A DNA stretch of 64,000 nucleotides from Reyranella sp. (GTDB lineage Bacteria > Pseudomonadota > Alphaproteobacteria > Reyranellales > Reyranellaceae), in the NCBI GenBank assembly GCA_030684475.1, contig JAUXWB010000156.1, positions 19,592 through 83,591 of the forward strand, in the 5' to 3' direction. Both the position numbers and the translations under genes were made by a program. Under the pieces are notes generated by a model, which was not told the origin of the DNA, ran no database searches, and worked only from the letters and a program-made list of their open reading frames with translations. Shown here piece after piece: positions 49,090-59,842 of this stretch (the stretch's first letter is position 1; every line of letters begins with the position of its first letter).

Positions 49090-50730
49090 ATGATCCCCCG
49101 CGGACTTTCCTACGACGACGCCATGCGGCGTTTCCGCTGGCCCAAGCCCGCGCGTTTCAACATCGGCCGTGCGGTCTGCGAGCGCCATCTGCCCGACACA
49201 CTGGCGATGATCGTCGAGAATGCCGACGGCAGCGTCCGTAACTGGACCTTCGGCCAGCTCCTGGCCGTGAGTTCGCGGCTGGCCAATGCGCTCGGCGCGC
49301 GGGGCGTGTCGAAGGGCGACCGTGTCGGCGTGTTCCTGAGCCAGGGCGCGGAGCTCGCGCTCTGCCATCTTGCCTGCTACCGCATGGGCGCCGTCGCCCT
49401 GCCGCTGTTCACGCTGTTCGGCGAAGAGGCGCTGGAATATCGCATGGCCAATGCCGAGGCGTCGGCCGTGGTGACGGACATGAGCCAGCTTCCCAAGGTG
49501 TTGGCGATTCGTGACCGTCTGCCGCATCTGAAAACGGTGATCGTGATCGGCGCCGGCGCCCACGGCGGCGACTTCCTCGACTGGGATCGCCTGCTCGACG
49601 ACGCCTCCGACCGCTTCGCGACAGTCGATACGGCGGCGGACGATCCGGCGCTGCTGATCTACACCTCGGGCACGACCGGCCAGCCCAAAGGGGCGCTCCA
49701 CGCCCATCGCATGATGCTGGGCGTCATCCCGGCGGTCGAGCAGTGGCTCGGCCACTGGCCACGGGGCAACGAGGTCATGTGGACGCCGGCCGAGTGGGCG
49801 TGGATTGCCGGCCTCTACGACGCCCTCTTCCCCGCCTGGTACTACGGCACGCCGGTGCTCGCCCACCGCTTCAGCAAGTTCGATCCCGAGCGTGCCTTCG
49901 CCCTTCTCGAGAAGAACCGCGTCGGCGTGAGTTTCATTCCGCCCACGGCGCTCAAGATGATGCGCCAGGTTCACAAGCCACAGGATCGTTGGCACTACGA
50001 CGTGCGCGCGGTCTCGACCGGCGGCGAGGCCATGGGCGAGGAGTTGCTCTCCTGGGGCCGCGAGGCTTTCGGCACCACCATTTCGGAGGGTTACGGTCAG
50101 ACCGAGATGAATCTGATGCTGCTCAATTCGCCCGACTGGTTCGAGGTGCGGCCCGGCTCCTGCGGCCGCGCCTGCCCCGGACGGCGGGTGGCGATCGTCG
50201 ATGCGGCAGGCAAAGTGCTGCCCACCGGCGAAGAGGGCCAGATCGCCGGCTGGCGGCACGATCCCGTCGTCATGCTGGAATATTGGCGCAATCCCGAGGC
50301 CACTGCGCACAAGTATGCCGGCGACTGGCTGCTGACCGGCGACCTCGGGCGCATCGATGCCGAGGGCTATGTGTTTTTCAAGAGCCGTGACGACGACGTC
50401 ATCACCTCCGGCGGCTATCGCATTGGACCGGGCGAGATCGAGGAATGCCTGATGAGGCACCCGGCCGTTGCCATGGTGGGTGTGGTCGGCGTGCCGGACC
50501 GGGTGCGGACCGAGATAGTGAAGGCCTTCGTCCAGCTCAGGCCCGAGATCGTGGCCGACGATGCCCTGAAGAGGGATCTGGCCAATTTTGTGAAAACCCG
50601 GCTCGCCGCCCACGAATATCCGCGCGAGGTCGACTTCGTGACCGAGCTGCCGCTCACGACCACGGGCAAGATCCTGCGCCGGGAGCTGCGTCGCCTCGAT
50701 GCCGAGCAGAAGGCCGGAAGGCGACCCTGA
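49090..50730 (+). CDS. AMP-binding acyl-CoA synthetase
   Basis: LLIYTSGTTGQPKGALHAHR; GYGQTEMNL; DEVIT-like SRDDDVITSGGYRIGPGEIEECLMRHPAVA; PLTTTGKILRRELR. Confidence 0.92.
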   Translation: MIPRGLSYDDAMRRFRWPKPARFNIGRAVCERHLPDTLAMIVENADGSVRNWTFGQLLAVSSRLANALGARGVSKGDRVGVFLSQGAELALCHLACYRMGAVALPLFTLFGEEALEYRMANAEASAVVTDMSQLPKVLAIRDRLPHLKTVIVIGAGAHGGDFLDWDRLLDDASDRFATVDTAADDPALLIYTSGTTGQPKGALHAHRMMLGVIPAVEQWLGHWPRGNEVMWTPAEWAWIAGLYDALFPAWYYGTPVLAHRFSKFDPERAFALLEKNRVGVSFIPPTALKMMRQVHKPQDRWHYDVRAVSTGGEAMGEELLSWGREAFGTTISEGYGQTEMNLMLLNSPDWFEVRPGSCGRACPGRRVAIVDAAGKVLPTGEEGQIAGWRHDPVVMLEYWRNPEATAHKYAGDWLLTGDLGRIDAEGYVFFKSRDDDVITSGGYRIGPGEIEECLMRHPAVAMVGVVGVPDRVRTEIVKAFVQLRPEIVADDALKRDLANFVKTRLAAHEYPREVDFVTELPLTTTGKILRRELRRLDAEQKAGRRP

Positions 50731-50735
50731 GGCGC

Positions 50736-50912
50736 CTAAACTAGAATAAGGGCGAGAAGCGTTTGGGCGTTGCCCTCTGGGATGCCGCCAAGGAGAGCCA
50801 CGAAGCCGATCAGGACAGCAGGCCACCACTCGGCAAACCGGGCGAGACCATTGCTGCGGGCGAGAGGTTGTGAGGAATGAGTGGTGATGAACATGGCAAT
50901 GCCTTTTGTCAT
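50736..50912 (-). CDS. putative small single-TM protein
   Basis: MTKGIAMFITTHSSQPLARSNGLARFAEWWPAVLIGFVALLGGIPEGNAQTLLALILV; ATG at CAT 50910-50912; AT-rich upstream region with a small inverted repeat. Confidence 0.35.
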   Translation of the reverse strand: MTKGIAMFITTHSSQPLARSNGLARFAEWWPAVLIGFVALLGGIPEGNAQTLLALILV

Positions 50913-50922
50913 CGTCAAAATA

Positions 50923-50939
50923 TGACCGAAATATGGTCA
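50923..50939. promoter_or_regulatory. candidate operator upstream of small ORF
   Basis: TGACC-GAAATAT-GGTCA inverted repeat in an AT-rich intergenic stretch. Confidence 0.3.
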
Positions 50940-50999
50940 AGCATTAGCCAATACTACCCTGTTTTTCAAGGGAAACTCTAAATTACTTAATGTATCAGA

Positions 51000-52781
51000 T
51001 TAGTCTGCGGCGGCGGCTGGCAGATTGAATTGCAGCTCGGCCAGTCGGGCATAGAGCCCGTCGCGACGGATCAGGTCGGCGTGCCGGCCGACATCGACCA
51101 CCTGGCCGCGGTCCACCACCACGATCCGGTCGGCCTTCTGGACGGTCGCCAGCCGGTGGGCGATCACCAGCGTGGTCCGCTTGTGCATCAGCCGGTCCAG
51201 CGCCTGCTGGACGGCCAGTTCGCTCTCGGCGTCGAGCGCACTGGTCGCCTCGTCGAGCAGCAGGATCGCGGGGTCGCAAAGCAGCGCGCGGGCGACGGCG
51301 ATGCGCTGGCGCTGGCCGCCGGACAGCCGCACGCCGCGATTGCCGAGATCCGTGGCAAAACCCTGCGGCAGGCTCTCGATGAAGGCGAGCGCCGAGGCTG
51401 CTTCCGCCGCTGCCCGGACCTCGGAATCGGGGGCGTCGGGGCGGCCGTAGCGGATGTTGTCGGCGACCGAGGCGCTGAACAGCACCGGCTCCTGCGAGAC
51501 GATCGCGAGCGTCCGCCGGAGGTCGGCGAAGCGCAGGTCGCGGATATCGATGCCGTCGACGCGGATGTTTCCCGCCTCGGGATCGTAGAAGCGCAGCAGC
51601 AGGTTGAAGACGGTGGTCTTGCCGGCGCCCGAGGGGCCGACGATGGCCACGGTCTCGCCCGGCGCGACGCTGAGGTCGAAGCGATCGAGCGCCAGGGCAT
51701 CCGGTCGCGTCGGGTAACGGAACGACACACCCGAGAAGGAGACAACGCCCTGGGTCGGCTTGGGCAGCGACTTTGGTGCCGCGGCCTCGGCAATGGTCGG
51801 CGGCTCCGCCTTCAGCTCGGCCAGGCGTTCGGCCGCGCCCGCGGCCCGCTGCAGGTCGCCGATGGTCTCGCTGATGGCGCCGCCCGAACTCGCTACCAGC
51901 ACGGCGTAGAAGACGAAGGCCGTGAGGTCGCCGGCGCTGATACGGCCGGTGAGCACGTCGTGGCCGCCCATCCACAACAGGAAACCCACCGCGGCGAAGA
52001 CGATGAAGATCACCAGCGTCGTCATGACGGCCCGCCGGGCGATGCGCTGTCGGGCCGCCGCGAAGGCGCGCTCGGCCGCTTCGCCGAAGCGGGCCGAGGC
52101 GCGGTCCTCCTGGGCGAAGGCCTGCACGGTGCGGACGGCATCGAGGGTCTCGCTGCCTTCGGTCACCATGTCGGCCATGCGCGCCTGGGATTCGCGCGAC
52201 AGCAGGCGGACCCGACGCCCGAAAAGAATGATCGGCACCACGGCCAGAGGGACCACGGCCAGCGCCAGCAGGGCGAGCTTGGGATTGGTGACAATCAGCA
52301 TCGCGATGCCGCCCACGCACATCAGGGTGTTGCGTAGCGCCACCGACGCCGACGAGCCGATCACCTGCTCGATGAGCTGGGCGTCGGCAGAGATCCGGCT
52401 CATGACGTCGCCCGAATGCTTGATCTCGAACCAGGCAGGGCCCAGCCGCACGACATGCGCGAACAGGTCCTTGCGCAGATTGCCCACCACGCGCTCGCCG
52501 AGCCACGAGACGAGGTAGAAGCGCGCGCCGGAGGCGATCGCCAGCACCACGGCGACGGCCAGCAACGAAGCCAGCGCGTAGTTGAGAATGTCCGGTCGGC
52601 CCTGGGCGAAGCCACGATCGATCAGGGCCCGAAGGCAGGCGCCGAACGCCAGCACCGTGGCGGCCGCGACCATCAGCGACAGCAGCGCCAGCGCGACCCG
52701 GCCGCGGTGAGGCCTGAGATAGGGCCACAGCAGGCCGAGGCCCGCCAAGCCCTGGCGACCGCTGGCGACGGCCTCGCTCAT
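51000..52781 (-). CDS. ABC transporter, fused permease and ATP-binding domains (MsbA/exporter type)
   Basis: [60 protein letters not shown]. Start at M28 of the ORF. Confidence 0.93.
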   Translation of the reverse strand: MSEAVASGRQGLAGLGLLWPYLRPHRGRVALALLSLMVAAATVLAFGACLRALIDRGFAQGRPDILNYALASLLAVAVVLAIASGARFYLVSWLGERVVGNLRKDLFAHVVRLGPAWFEIKHSGDVMSRISADAQLIEQVIGSSASVALRNTLMCVGGIAMLIVTNPKLALLALAVVPLAVVPIILFGRRVRLLSRESQARMADMVTEGSETLDAVRTVQAFAQEDRASARFGEAAERAFAAARQRIARRAVMTTLVIFIVFAAVGFLLWMGGHDVLTGRISAGDLTAFVFYAVLVASSGGAISETIGDLQRAAGAAERLAELKAEPPTIAEAAAPKSLPKPTQGVVSFSGVSFRYPTRPDALALDRFDLSVAPGETVAIVGPSGAGKTTVFNLLLRFYDPEAGNIRVDGIDIRDLRFADLRRTLAIVSQEPVLFSASVADNIRYGRPDAPDSEVRAAAEAASALAFIESLPQGFATDLGNRGVRLSGGQRQRIAVARALLCDPAILLLDEATSALDAESELAVQQALDRLMHKRTTLVIAHRLATVQKADRIVVVDRGQVVDVGRHADLIRRDGLYARLAELQFNLPAAAAD

Positions 52782-53083
52782 GGCGCGGTCCAGTTCAGTT
52801 CGACGCCGAACTCGCCCGACAGGGTGGCCAGCAGGTCGCCGCCGCCCCTTGTGTCCCGCCATTGCCCGGAGGCGCTGTCGAAGGCGTAGTGCCGGGCGCC
52901 GCTTTTGGGCGAACTCAGCCAGACCTGCCGGGTCGGCGCATGCTTGTTGATCACCCAGATGCCGCCGTCGCCCTCGACCGTGAGGACGCCGCCTTGCAGC
53001 TCGGCGTCGACATGGGCGCCGATGCCCTCCTCGAGGGTGGCAAGCAGGCTGTCGGCGAGGCTTTCGAAGGAGATATCGGCCAT
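52778..53083 (-). CDS. cyaY: iron donor protein CyaY (frataxin-like)
   Basis: [22 protein letters not shown]...[39 protein letters not shown]. Confidence 0.88.
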   Translation of the reverse strand: MADISFESLADSLLATLEEGIGAHVDAELQGGVLTVEGDGGIWVINKHAPTRQVWLSSPKSGARHYAFDSASGQWRDTRGGGDLLATLSGEFGVELNWTAP

Positions 53084-53227
53084 GAGTCCGCAGGGTCTAC
53101 AGGCCCGCCGGGGCCCGGACAACCGGCTTGTCGGAGGTCCCTTGAAACAGGGGGGCTGGACCGCTATACACCGCGCCCTATTGCGCCGGCCGGTCGGAAA
53201 TCGGCCCTGAAGCGCTGGAGAAGACCT

Positions 53228-53530
53228 ATGAAAGACAAGATCCACCCCGACTACCACAAGATCACCGTGGTGATGACCGACGGCACGTCCTTCGAGACGA
53301 AGTCGACCTGGGGCAAGGAAGGCGCCAGCCTGCGCCTCGACATCGATCCCAAGACTCACCCGGCCTGGACCGGCGTGCGCCAGAGCATCGATCGTGGCGG
53401 CCGCGTGCAGCGCTTCAAGGATCGCTTCGGCATGACCGGCAGCGCGGAAGCGGCCATGGGCGCCGGCACCAAGTCGTCGGGCGCCAAGCCCGAGGACAAG
53501 CCAGCTAAGGCCGCGGCCAAGAAGAAGTAA
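53228..53530 (+). CDS. rpmE: 50S ribosomal protein L31
   Basis: [50 protein letters not shown]-terminal Ala/Lys-rich tail. Confidence 0.95.
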   Translation: MKDKIHPDYHKITVVMTDGTSFETKSTWGKEGASLRLDIDPKTHPAWTGVRQSIDRGGRVQRFKDRFGMTGSAEAAMGAGTKSSGAKPEDKPAKAAAKKK

Positions 53531-53596
53531 GGCCGAGCTTTTCCAAAGCCTCTGCTAGACTGCGCGCCGTAGTCCTTTTTTTGGGGAGACGGTGCG

Positions 53597-55648
53597 GTGA
53601 AGTCTGTTCGAGTCGTCTGCGCGCACGATTGCCCCGACATGTGCTCGCTCATCGCCCATGTCGAGGACGGCAAGGTCGTGCGCGTCCAGGGCGATGCCGA
53701 CCACCCCTACACGGCGGGTTTCGCCTGCGGCAAGGTGAACCGCGACGCCGACCTGGTGAACTCGCCCGAGCGCCTGGCGACACCCCTCAGGCGCACCGGC
53801 CCCAAAGGCTCGGGCCAGTTCGCGCCGATCACCTGGGACGAAGCGCTCGACGAGATCGGCGCCAAGTGGACGGCGATTATCAAGGAAAGCGGCCCGCTCG
53901 CGATCCTGGGCTACGCCTACTCCGCCCATCAGGGCCTGATGAATCGCGGCCTCGTGAGCGGCCTGTTCCACGCGCTCGGCACCTCGCGCCTGCAGGCCGG
54001 CACGGTCTGCGACACCTGCTGCGAGGCTGCCTGGGACGTGACGGTGGGCCCGGTGGGCGGCGCCGATCCCGAATCGATCGTTCATTCCGATCTCGTCGTC
54101 TCCTGGGGCGCCGATCTCGCCGCCACCAACGTCCACTTCTGGGCGCTCGCCGAGGAGCAGCGCAAGAAGCGCGGCGTCAAGATCGTGGTCATCGACCCGC
54201 GCCGCACGAGGAGCGCCAAGGCCGCCGACCTCTACCTGCCGATCCGCATCGGCACCGATGCCGCCCTGGCGCTCGGCATTATGCACATCCTGGTGCGCGA
54301 CAAGCTGGCCGACCGCGACTACATCGCCAAACACACGCTGGGTTTCGACCGGGTCGAACGCGAGATCCTGCCCAAGTTCACACCGGCCCGGACGGCCGAG
54401 ATCACCGGCCTCGGCGTCGCCGATATCGAAAAGCTCGCGGCGATGTACGGCAACGCCAAGGCCGCGCTGATCCGCCTCGGCGAAGGCATGACCCGCCTCA
54501 CCCACGGCGGCCAGGCGCTGCGCACGGTGGTGCTGCTGCCCGGCGTCAGCGGCCACTACGGCGTGAAGGGCGGCGGCGCCCTCCTCCTGACCGCGGCCTC
54601 GTGCGATCTCAACTACGCCGCGGTGCGCAGACCCTCGGGACCGGCCACGGCACGCATGGTCAATCACCTCCGTCTCGGCGAAGAGCTCCTCAACATGAAG
54701 GACCCGCCGATCCGCGCCCTCTATATCTCGGCCAACAATCCGGCGGTGACCTGTCCCGAGGTCCACAAGGTTCGCAAGGGCCTTGCCCGCGAGGACCTGT
54801 TCACGGTCGTGCACGATCCCTTCATGACCGACACCGCGAAGTTCGCCGACATCGTGTTGCCGGCCGCGAGCTACCTCGAGACCGACGACCTCTATCGAGC
54901 CTACGGCGCCTACTGGATGCAGTGGGGCCGGCGCGCCGTCGAGCCTCAGGGCGAGGCGCGCTCCAACTTCGCCGTGGCGCAGGCGCTGGCCAAGCGCATG
55001 GGCCTTGCCGACTCGATCTTCACGCTCGAGCCGCAGGACGCCGCGCGCGAACTGTTCAAGGGCGCCACCGGCCCCGCGTCCAAGGCCGATCCCGCAAAGC
55101 TCTTCGCCGGCGTGCCGATCCATATCGCCCATGATTGGGACGGCCAGCCGTTCAAGACGCCCTCGGGCAAGCTCGAGTTCTATTCCGAGCAGCTGGCCAG
55201 GCAGGGCCTGCCGCCGATGCCCGACTGGATGCCCGATCCGGTCGAGGCGGTGGAAGCCGCCAAGTGGCCGCTGCGCCTGCTGACGGCGCCGGGTTACTTC
55301 CAGGCCCATACCGCCTTCTCCGGCGTCGGCTTCCTGCGCAATCGCGAAGGCAAGCCGTTCTGCATCCTGCATCCCGAAGATGCAGCCAAGCGCGGCCTCA
55401 AGGACGGCGACGAGGTGCGCCTGTTCAACGACCGCGGCGAAGTCGGCCTGATGCTGAAGGTCGCCGACGAAATCCAGCCCGGCGTCGTGCTGGTGCCGGG
55501 CCAGCGCCCGACCGGCGAGGCGGTCGCCGGCACCATCAACATGCTGTGCTCCGACCGCTACACCGACATGGGCGAAGGGGCCACCTACCAGAGCACCTGG
55601 CTCGAGGTCGCGCCCTGGAAGGCCGCAGCCCGCGTCGCGGCCGCGTGA
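53597..55648 (+). CDS. molybdopterin-dependent oxidoreductase (copy 2)
   Basis: VVCAHDCPDMCSLIAHVEDGKVVRVQGDADHPYTAGFACGKVNRDADLVNSPERLATPLRRTGPKGSGQFAPITWDEALDEI. GTG start. Confidence 0.92.
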   Translation: MKSVRVVCAHDCPDMCSLIAHVEDGKVVRVQGDADHPYTAGFACGKVNRDADLVNSPERLATPLRRTGPKGSGQFAPITWDEALDEIGAKWTAIIKESGPLAILGYAYSAHQGLMNRGLVSGLFHALGTSRLQAGTVCDTCCEAAWDVTVGPVGGADPESIVHSDLVVSWGADLAATNVHFWALAEEQRKKRGVKIVVIDPRRTRSAKAADLYLPIRIGTDAALALGIMHILVRDKLADRDYIAKHTLGFDRVEREILPKFTPARTAEITGLGVADIEKLAAMYGNAKAALIRLGEGMTRLTHGGQALRTVVLLPGVSGHYGVKGGGALLLTAASCDLNYAAVRRPSGPATARMVNHLRLGEELLNMKDPPIRALYISANNPAVTCPEVHKVRKGLAREDLFTVVHDPFMTDTAKFADIVLPAASYLETDDLYRAYGAYWMQWGRRAVEPQGEARSNFAVAQALAKRMGLADSIFTLEPQDAARELFKGATGPASKADPAKLFAGVPIHIAHDWDGQPFKTPSGKLEFYSEQLARQGLPPMPDWMPDPVEAVEAAKWPLRLLTAPGYFQAHTAFSGVGFLRNREGKPFCILHPEDAAKRGLKDGDEVRLFNDRGEVGLMLKVADEIQPGVVLVPGQRPTGEAVAGTINMLCSDRYTDMGEGATYQSTWLEVAPWKAAARVAAA

Positions 55649-55839
55649 GTCAGTGGGACAGCGGTCTGCGTCGCCGGGAACTCCGCCGACGACAGTCAAA
55701 CCATTGATCCGCCGGTGAAATCGCTGCCGGCCCGCACCGACGCGTGGGACGCCGGATGACTCGTTTCAAGTTTCCCATCCACCGCGCCGACCGGTTTTCC
55801 AGTCCGGACTGAACGCACAGAGGGATGGGCCTGAGACAT

Positions 55840-55857
55840 GATAGGCAAATACCTATC
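55840..55857. other. palindrome in a convergent intergenic region
   Basis: GATAGG-CAAATA-CCTATC, arms extend to 7 bp (TGATAGG/CCTATCA). Confidence 0.5.
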
Positions 55858-55886
55858 ACGTCCTCTCCCAACGGTCAACCGTCCGC

Positions 55887-57356
55887 CTATTTCACCATCG
55901 TCTCGCTGGCGACGCGGATGCGTCCACTGCGCCGCGCCTTGTCGAGCGCCTCGTAGTCCTTGTCGGTCTGCTTGGCATAGGCGAGCGCGAACCTGGCGAT
56001 GGCGTCGTCGAGTTCGGGCGTGTTGCCGCAATAGCCCGCGATCATCGCCGGGTCGCCCGACTTGGCGTGCGCCAGCGCCAGCGCCCACCCGCACACGGCG
56101 CAATACTCTTCGAATGTCTCCAGTTGATCGACGTCGCCCTCGTTGAACGTAGCGCCGCCCTTCATGTCGGCAAGCTGGCGGACGTAGAAATTGCTGCCTT
56201 GGCCTTCACCCCACCCGAGAAAAATATCGGGCGCGCCCTGCGTCAGGCGCTGGCCGGCGACCACGCGATGGCCCTGGTTCTCGAACGGCAGCTGGCCTTC
56301 GACATACGGCGCCAGAACCGAGGTCTGGGCCTGCTTGACCTGGAGGAACAGCGGATCGTCGTTGTCGATACCCTGCAGCAGCATCACCCAGCAGCCGGTT
56401 CCGACGCTGCCGACGCCCACGACCTTGCGCGCCGAGTCGACGAGGCGATAGCGCGACAGCAGCTTCCGTCGATCGTGCGACAGGGATTCGATGTATGACC
56501 GCAACATGAGGTCGAGGGCAGTGTTGATCGGCGTGCCGTTCTCAAGGTGTGTCTCGCGCACGATCAGCGGCACTTCCTCGATGATGCGGTGCTCGCCGTC
56601 CACCTGCTCGGTCAGCTTGTCGAGAACCTGGACGTGGCCCTTCTCGCGTGCCTTGGCTATGGCCCGTTCGGCCCGCCTGCGCGCCTTGGCCGACAGGGTA
56701 TCCATCACCGCCCGTTCGTCGATGCGGTTGTACCAGACCTCAAGATAGCCCATTTCGGCAAAGCGGCGGATGCGCTTGCGGTAGGAACGCACGGTAGCGC
56801 GAGCCGCGTCGGCGGCCTTGGCCTTGTCGCCCCCCATGAAGCGCACCGCGACGGCGGCACTCGCGGCCAGGCGCTTGAGATCCCACTCCCATGGTCCGGG
56901 ATGAATCTCGTCGAAATCATTGATCGCGAAGATGAGGTTGCGTTCGGCCGAGGCGAAGACTCCGAAATTGGCCACATGCATGTCGCCACAGGCATTGACG
57001 AACACACCGGTGGCCGGCGTACCGGCCAGGTCGGCCGCCATGACCGCGGCGGAGCCCCGCAAGAACGAAAATGGCGAGGCGAGCATGCGGGCGAAGCGGA
57101 CCGGCACGAGTTTCTGCACACGGCGGATGTTCTGCTGCTCGAGGATGGCGATCGGATCCGCCCGATCCGGATTCTTCTCGAAGCGAGCATGCTCGGCCCG
57201 CGGTACCCGATCGCGCAGCGCCTTGCCGATGGCGAGGCGTTCCTTCACCGATGGGCGCTTGTCCGTGAAGCTGGCCAGCATGGCGAGGTCTTCAGTGGCC
57301 TCTCCGAGTATCCGCAGATGGGCCCGATCCTCGGCAAGCCGCTTGGCGATGGCCAT
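55887..57356 (-). CDS. DUF2252 family protein
   Basis: VNACGDMHVANFGVFASAERNLIFAINDFDEIHPGPWEWDLKRLAASAAVAVRFMG, characteristic of DUF2252. Confidence 0.88.
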   Translation of the reverse strand: MAIAKRLAEDRAHLRILGEATEDLAMLASFTDKRPSVKERLAIGKALRDRVPRAEHARFEKNPDRADPIAILEQQNIRRVQKLVPVRFARMLASPFSFLRGSAAVMAADLAGTPATGVFVNACGDMHVANFGVFASAERNLIFAINDFDEIHPGPWEWDLKRLAASAAVAVRFMGGDKAKAADAARATVRSYRKRIRRFAEMGYLEVWYNRIDERAVMDTLSAKARRRAERAIAKAREKGHVQVLDKLTEQVDGEHRIIEEVPLIVRETHLENGTPINTALDLMLRSYIESLSHDRRKLLSRYRLVDSARKVVGVGSVGTGCWVMLLQGIDNDDPLFLQVKQAQTSVLAPYVEGQLPFENQGHRVVAGQRLTQGAPDIFLGWGEGQGSNFYVRQLADMKGGATFNEGDVDQLETFEEYCAVCGWALALAHAKSGDPAMIAGYCGNTPELDDAIARFALAYAKQTDKDYEALDKARRSGRIRVASETMVK

Positions 57357-57423
57357 CGTCCACTCCCCCCGATTGACCGGCACTCCCTAGCAGGTTCAAT
57401 CGGCCGGCGGCACCACAAGGTTC

Positions 57424-57837
57424 CTACACCGGAGCCAACCTTATCAGCGGCTCGGCAGGAATTCCCGTTCTTGCCGCGCGCTGGGGCGCCGTATCGGCGT
57501 AGACCCGCTCCTCGACGATGCGGCCGTCGCGCAGTCTGAATTTATCGACGCCGCGCGAGTCCAAGCGCTGGCCACCGACATGGCGCGTGTTCTGCCATTC
57601 GATGACCACCACATCGCCCCGCGCCGTCCAGTCGAGCAGCTGCCAGACCAGGTCAGGCGCCATCTCCCGGAGGAGGTCGTTGAGCCGCCCCAGCTCCTTG
57701 CCGGCGACGGGCCGGTCGTAGAACGGCGAGTGCAGCACACCGTCGGGATGCCACAGCGCAAGGAATGCCTCGCCGTCGCGCGCCGCCCACGCGGCGGCAA
57801 ATCGGGTCACGAAATCCTGAACGTCCTGCTCGGTCAT
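57424..57837 (-). CDS. nuclear transport factor 2 / SnoaL-like family protein
   Basis: MTEQDVQDFVTRFAAAWAARDGEAFLALWHPDGVLHSPFYDRPVAG. Confidence 0.78.
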   Translation of the reverse strand: MTEQDVQDFVTRFAAAWAARDGEAFLALWHPDGVLHSPFYDRPVAGKELGRLNDLLREMAPDLVWQLLDWTARGDVVVIEWQNTRHVGGQRLDSRGVDKFRLRDGRIVEERVYADTAPQRAARTGIPAEPLIRLAPV

Positions 57838-57929
57838 GTCGGTGCTCCTGCCGTGGGAGCGGACCCTAGGCGGCACCGAGCAGGTGGTCTGGCGCGTTTC
57901 GGACGTCACCTCCCGCCCGGCAAGCGCTC

Positions 57930-58241
57930 TCAGATGAACTTGTGCTGAGTACGCTCGCGATTGGCGAGCTTCGGCACCGCCTGGCCGACGATCAGCGTCT
58001 TGAAGTGCTCGCTCTGCTGGTGCTCGGCAAACGCAGCCTCATCCTTGAAGACTTCGTAGAAGAAGAACTTCGTCGGCTCGGTGAGCGACTGGTGGATCTG
58101 GAAGGCCTTTACGCCCGGCTCGCGCTGGGCCTGCGGCAGGAACTCCCTGACGATGCCGACCAGCGAGTCGACTTCCTCGGGCTTGGCTTCCCAGAATGCC
58201 GTGACGACGAGACCATTCCGAACTTCGTTCAAATCAACCAT
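57930..58241 (-). CDS. antibiotic biosynthesis monooxygenase (ABM)-like protein
   Basis: VVTAFWEAKPEEVDSLVGIVREFLPQAQREPGVKAFQIHQSLTEPTKFFFYEVFKDEAAFAEHQQSEHFKTL. Confidence 0.82.
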   Translation of the reverse strand: MVDLNEVRNGLVVTAFWEAKPEEVDSLVGIVREFLPQAQREPGVKAFQIHQSLTEPTKFFFYEVFKDEAAFAEHQQSEHFKTLIVGQAVPKLANRERTQHKFI

Positions 58242-58318
58242 GTGTTTCTCCCTTGGTACGAGGAGCGATCATGATAGCCGGCGCATCCCGCCCGACGTTT
58301 CGGCGCGGATCGAACCGA

Positions 58319-59725
58319 TCAGGCGGCACGCCTGGAGAGCGACACCAGGCGTCCGCCCATGACCGCGGCGGCCAGCGCCACCGCGACGAAGCTCACCGGC
58401 ACCCAAAAGGCCGCGCCGGCGATGCCGTCGGGCGTCAGTCCGCCCGACAGGCCGGCCACGTTGGCGACGATGCCGGAGGCGGCGGCACCGAGTGCGAAGC
58501 CCGTCTGCTGCACGGTCGCCACGGAGCCCGACGCGAGGTCGCGTTCGCCCGGCCTGGCGCCACTCATGATGCCCTGCACGCCGAACACCCAGCAGACGCC
58601 GATACCGAGACCGGTCAGGACGATCAGCGGCGGCAACACGGCCACGGGCTGTGCGGTCATGAACAGGGCGATTCCGAGCAGGCCCGCGGACATGCCGAGC
58701 GGACCGGCCACCATCATGCGGTCCGACCAGCGGGTCGGCAGCCCGGCAACGGCGACGGCTGCCACCGTCCAGCCGAGCGAGGCACCGGCCACCATGTAGC
58801 CGGCGCCCAACGGATCGAAGCCGTGCAGGTTCTGGAGGAAGATCGGCACGAAGATCGAGAGCGGGCTGTAGGCGACCGAGACCAGAAGAGCGAACCACAG
58901 CGCGACGCCCGTCACCGTGCCGAGCGAAAAGGCGTCACTCGGAAACAACGGCGACGCGGCCCGGCGATCAAGCTGCAACATCGCTATGAGGGCCACGACA
59001 GCGACGGCAAAGACGCCGGCCTTGGCAACAGGCGAACCGACGACACTTGCCGCTGACATGACCCCGATCGCGACGCAGATCAGCGCGACGCGGCCGACCG
59101 GCACACGCCGCACGGCGCCGCCGCGCTCACCGCGCGCACGCGGCAGGAACCGCAGCGCGAAGACCGCCAGCACGATCGCCGAGATCGTCACGGCATAGAA
59201 GGAGCCGCGCCAGTTGCCCCAGGTTGCGAATACGCCGCCGACGAGGGGGCCGACGAGGATGGATACGCTCCACGTGCCGGACAGGAGAGAGCCGACACGC
59301 GGCCACAGCGGTTCGGGGAACGCGTTGCCAACCAGCACATAGGCCATGGCGGACAGGACCCCGCCGCCGAAACCCTGTACGAAGCGGCCGGCGACGACGT
59401 ATTCCATCGACGGGGCCAGCGCGCAAAGCAGAGCGCCGGCACCAAAGACCAGCGCGCCGGCGGCGAACGCGCTCCTGGCGCCGAAGCTGGCGGTCAAATG
59501 GCCCGTGCAGGTCGCGGCAACGATCGACGAAGCGAGGAACGCGGTCGTCGGCCAGCTCATCAGCGCTGCGCCGCCGACCTCCTCGACGATGCTCGGCAGC
59601 ACCGTCGCCAGCATCATCACATTCATCGAATGCAGCAGCACGCCGCCCAGCAACACCGCCAGCAGGGGCAGCCATTCGGGCTTGAGCAGGGCTGACCAGC
59701 GGACCTGGGACGCTTCCGGCGACAT
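58319..59725 (-). CDS. MFS transporter (DHA2-like)
   Basis: Multi-TM; NVMMLATVLPSIVEEVGGAALMSWPTTAFLASSIVAATCTGHLTASFGARSAFAAGALVFGAGALL. Confidence 0.88.
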   Translation of the reverse strand: MSPEASQVRWSALLKPEWLPLLAVLLGGVLLHSMNVMMLATVLPSIVEEVGGAALMSWPTTAFLASSIVAATCTGHLTASFGARSAFAAGALVFGAGALLCALAPSMEYVVAGRFVQGFGGGVLSAMAYVLVGNAFPEPLWPRVGSLLSGTWSVSILVGPLVGGVFATWGNWRGSFYAVTISAIVLAVFALRFLPRARGERGGAVRRVPVGRVALICVAIGVMSAASVVGSPVAKAGVFAVAVVALIAMLQLDRRAASPLFPSDAFSLGTVTGVALWFALLVSVAYSPLSIFVPIFLQNLHGFDPLGAGYMVAGASLGWTVAAVAVAGLPTRWSDRMMVAGPLGMSAGLLGIALFMTAQPVAVLPPLIVLTGLGIGVCWVFGVQGIMSGARPGERDLASGSVATVQQTGFALGAAASGIVANVAGLSGGLTPDGIAGAAFWVPVSFVAVALAAAVMGGRLVSLSRRAA

Positions 59726-59842
59726 GCCGGCGCATGATCACGATCCCGCCGTCGCGGTCAAACCGGATACCCTTCCTCCGCTCGTGACTATCGGGTCCGA
59801 AATCCGCGAGCATCGCCCGCGCGCGCGTGAGAAACTACGGCC

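Noticed and set aside
53555-55699. 714-aa minus-strand ORF opposite the second molybdopterin oxidoreductase
   Set aside because: Composition and lack of motifs indicate a GC-driven antisense ORF.
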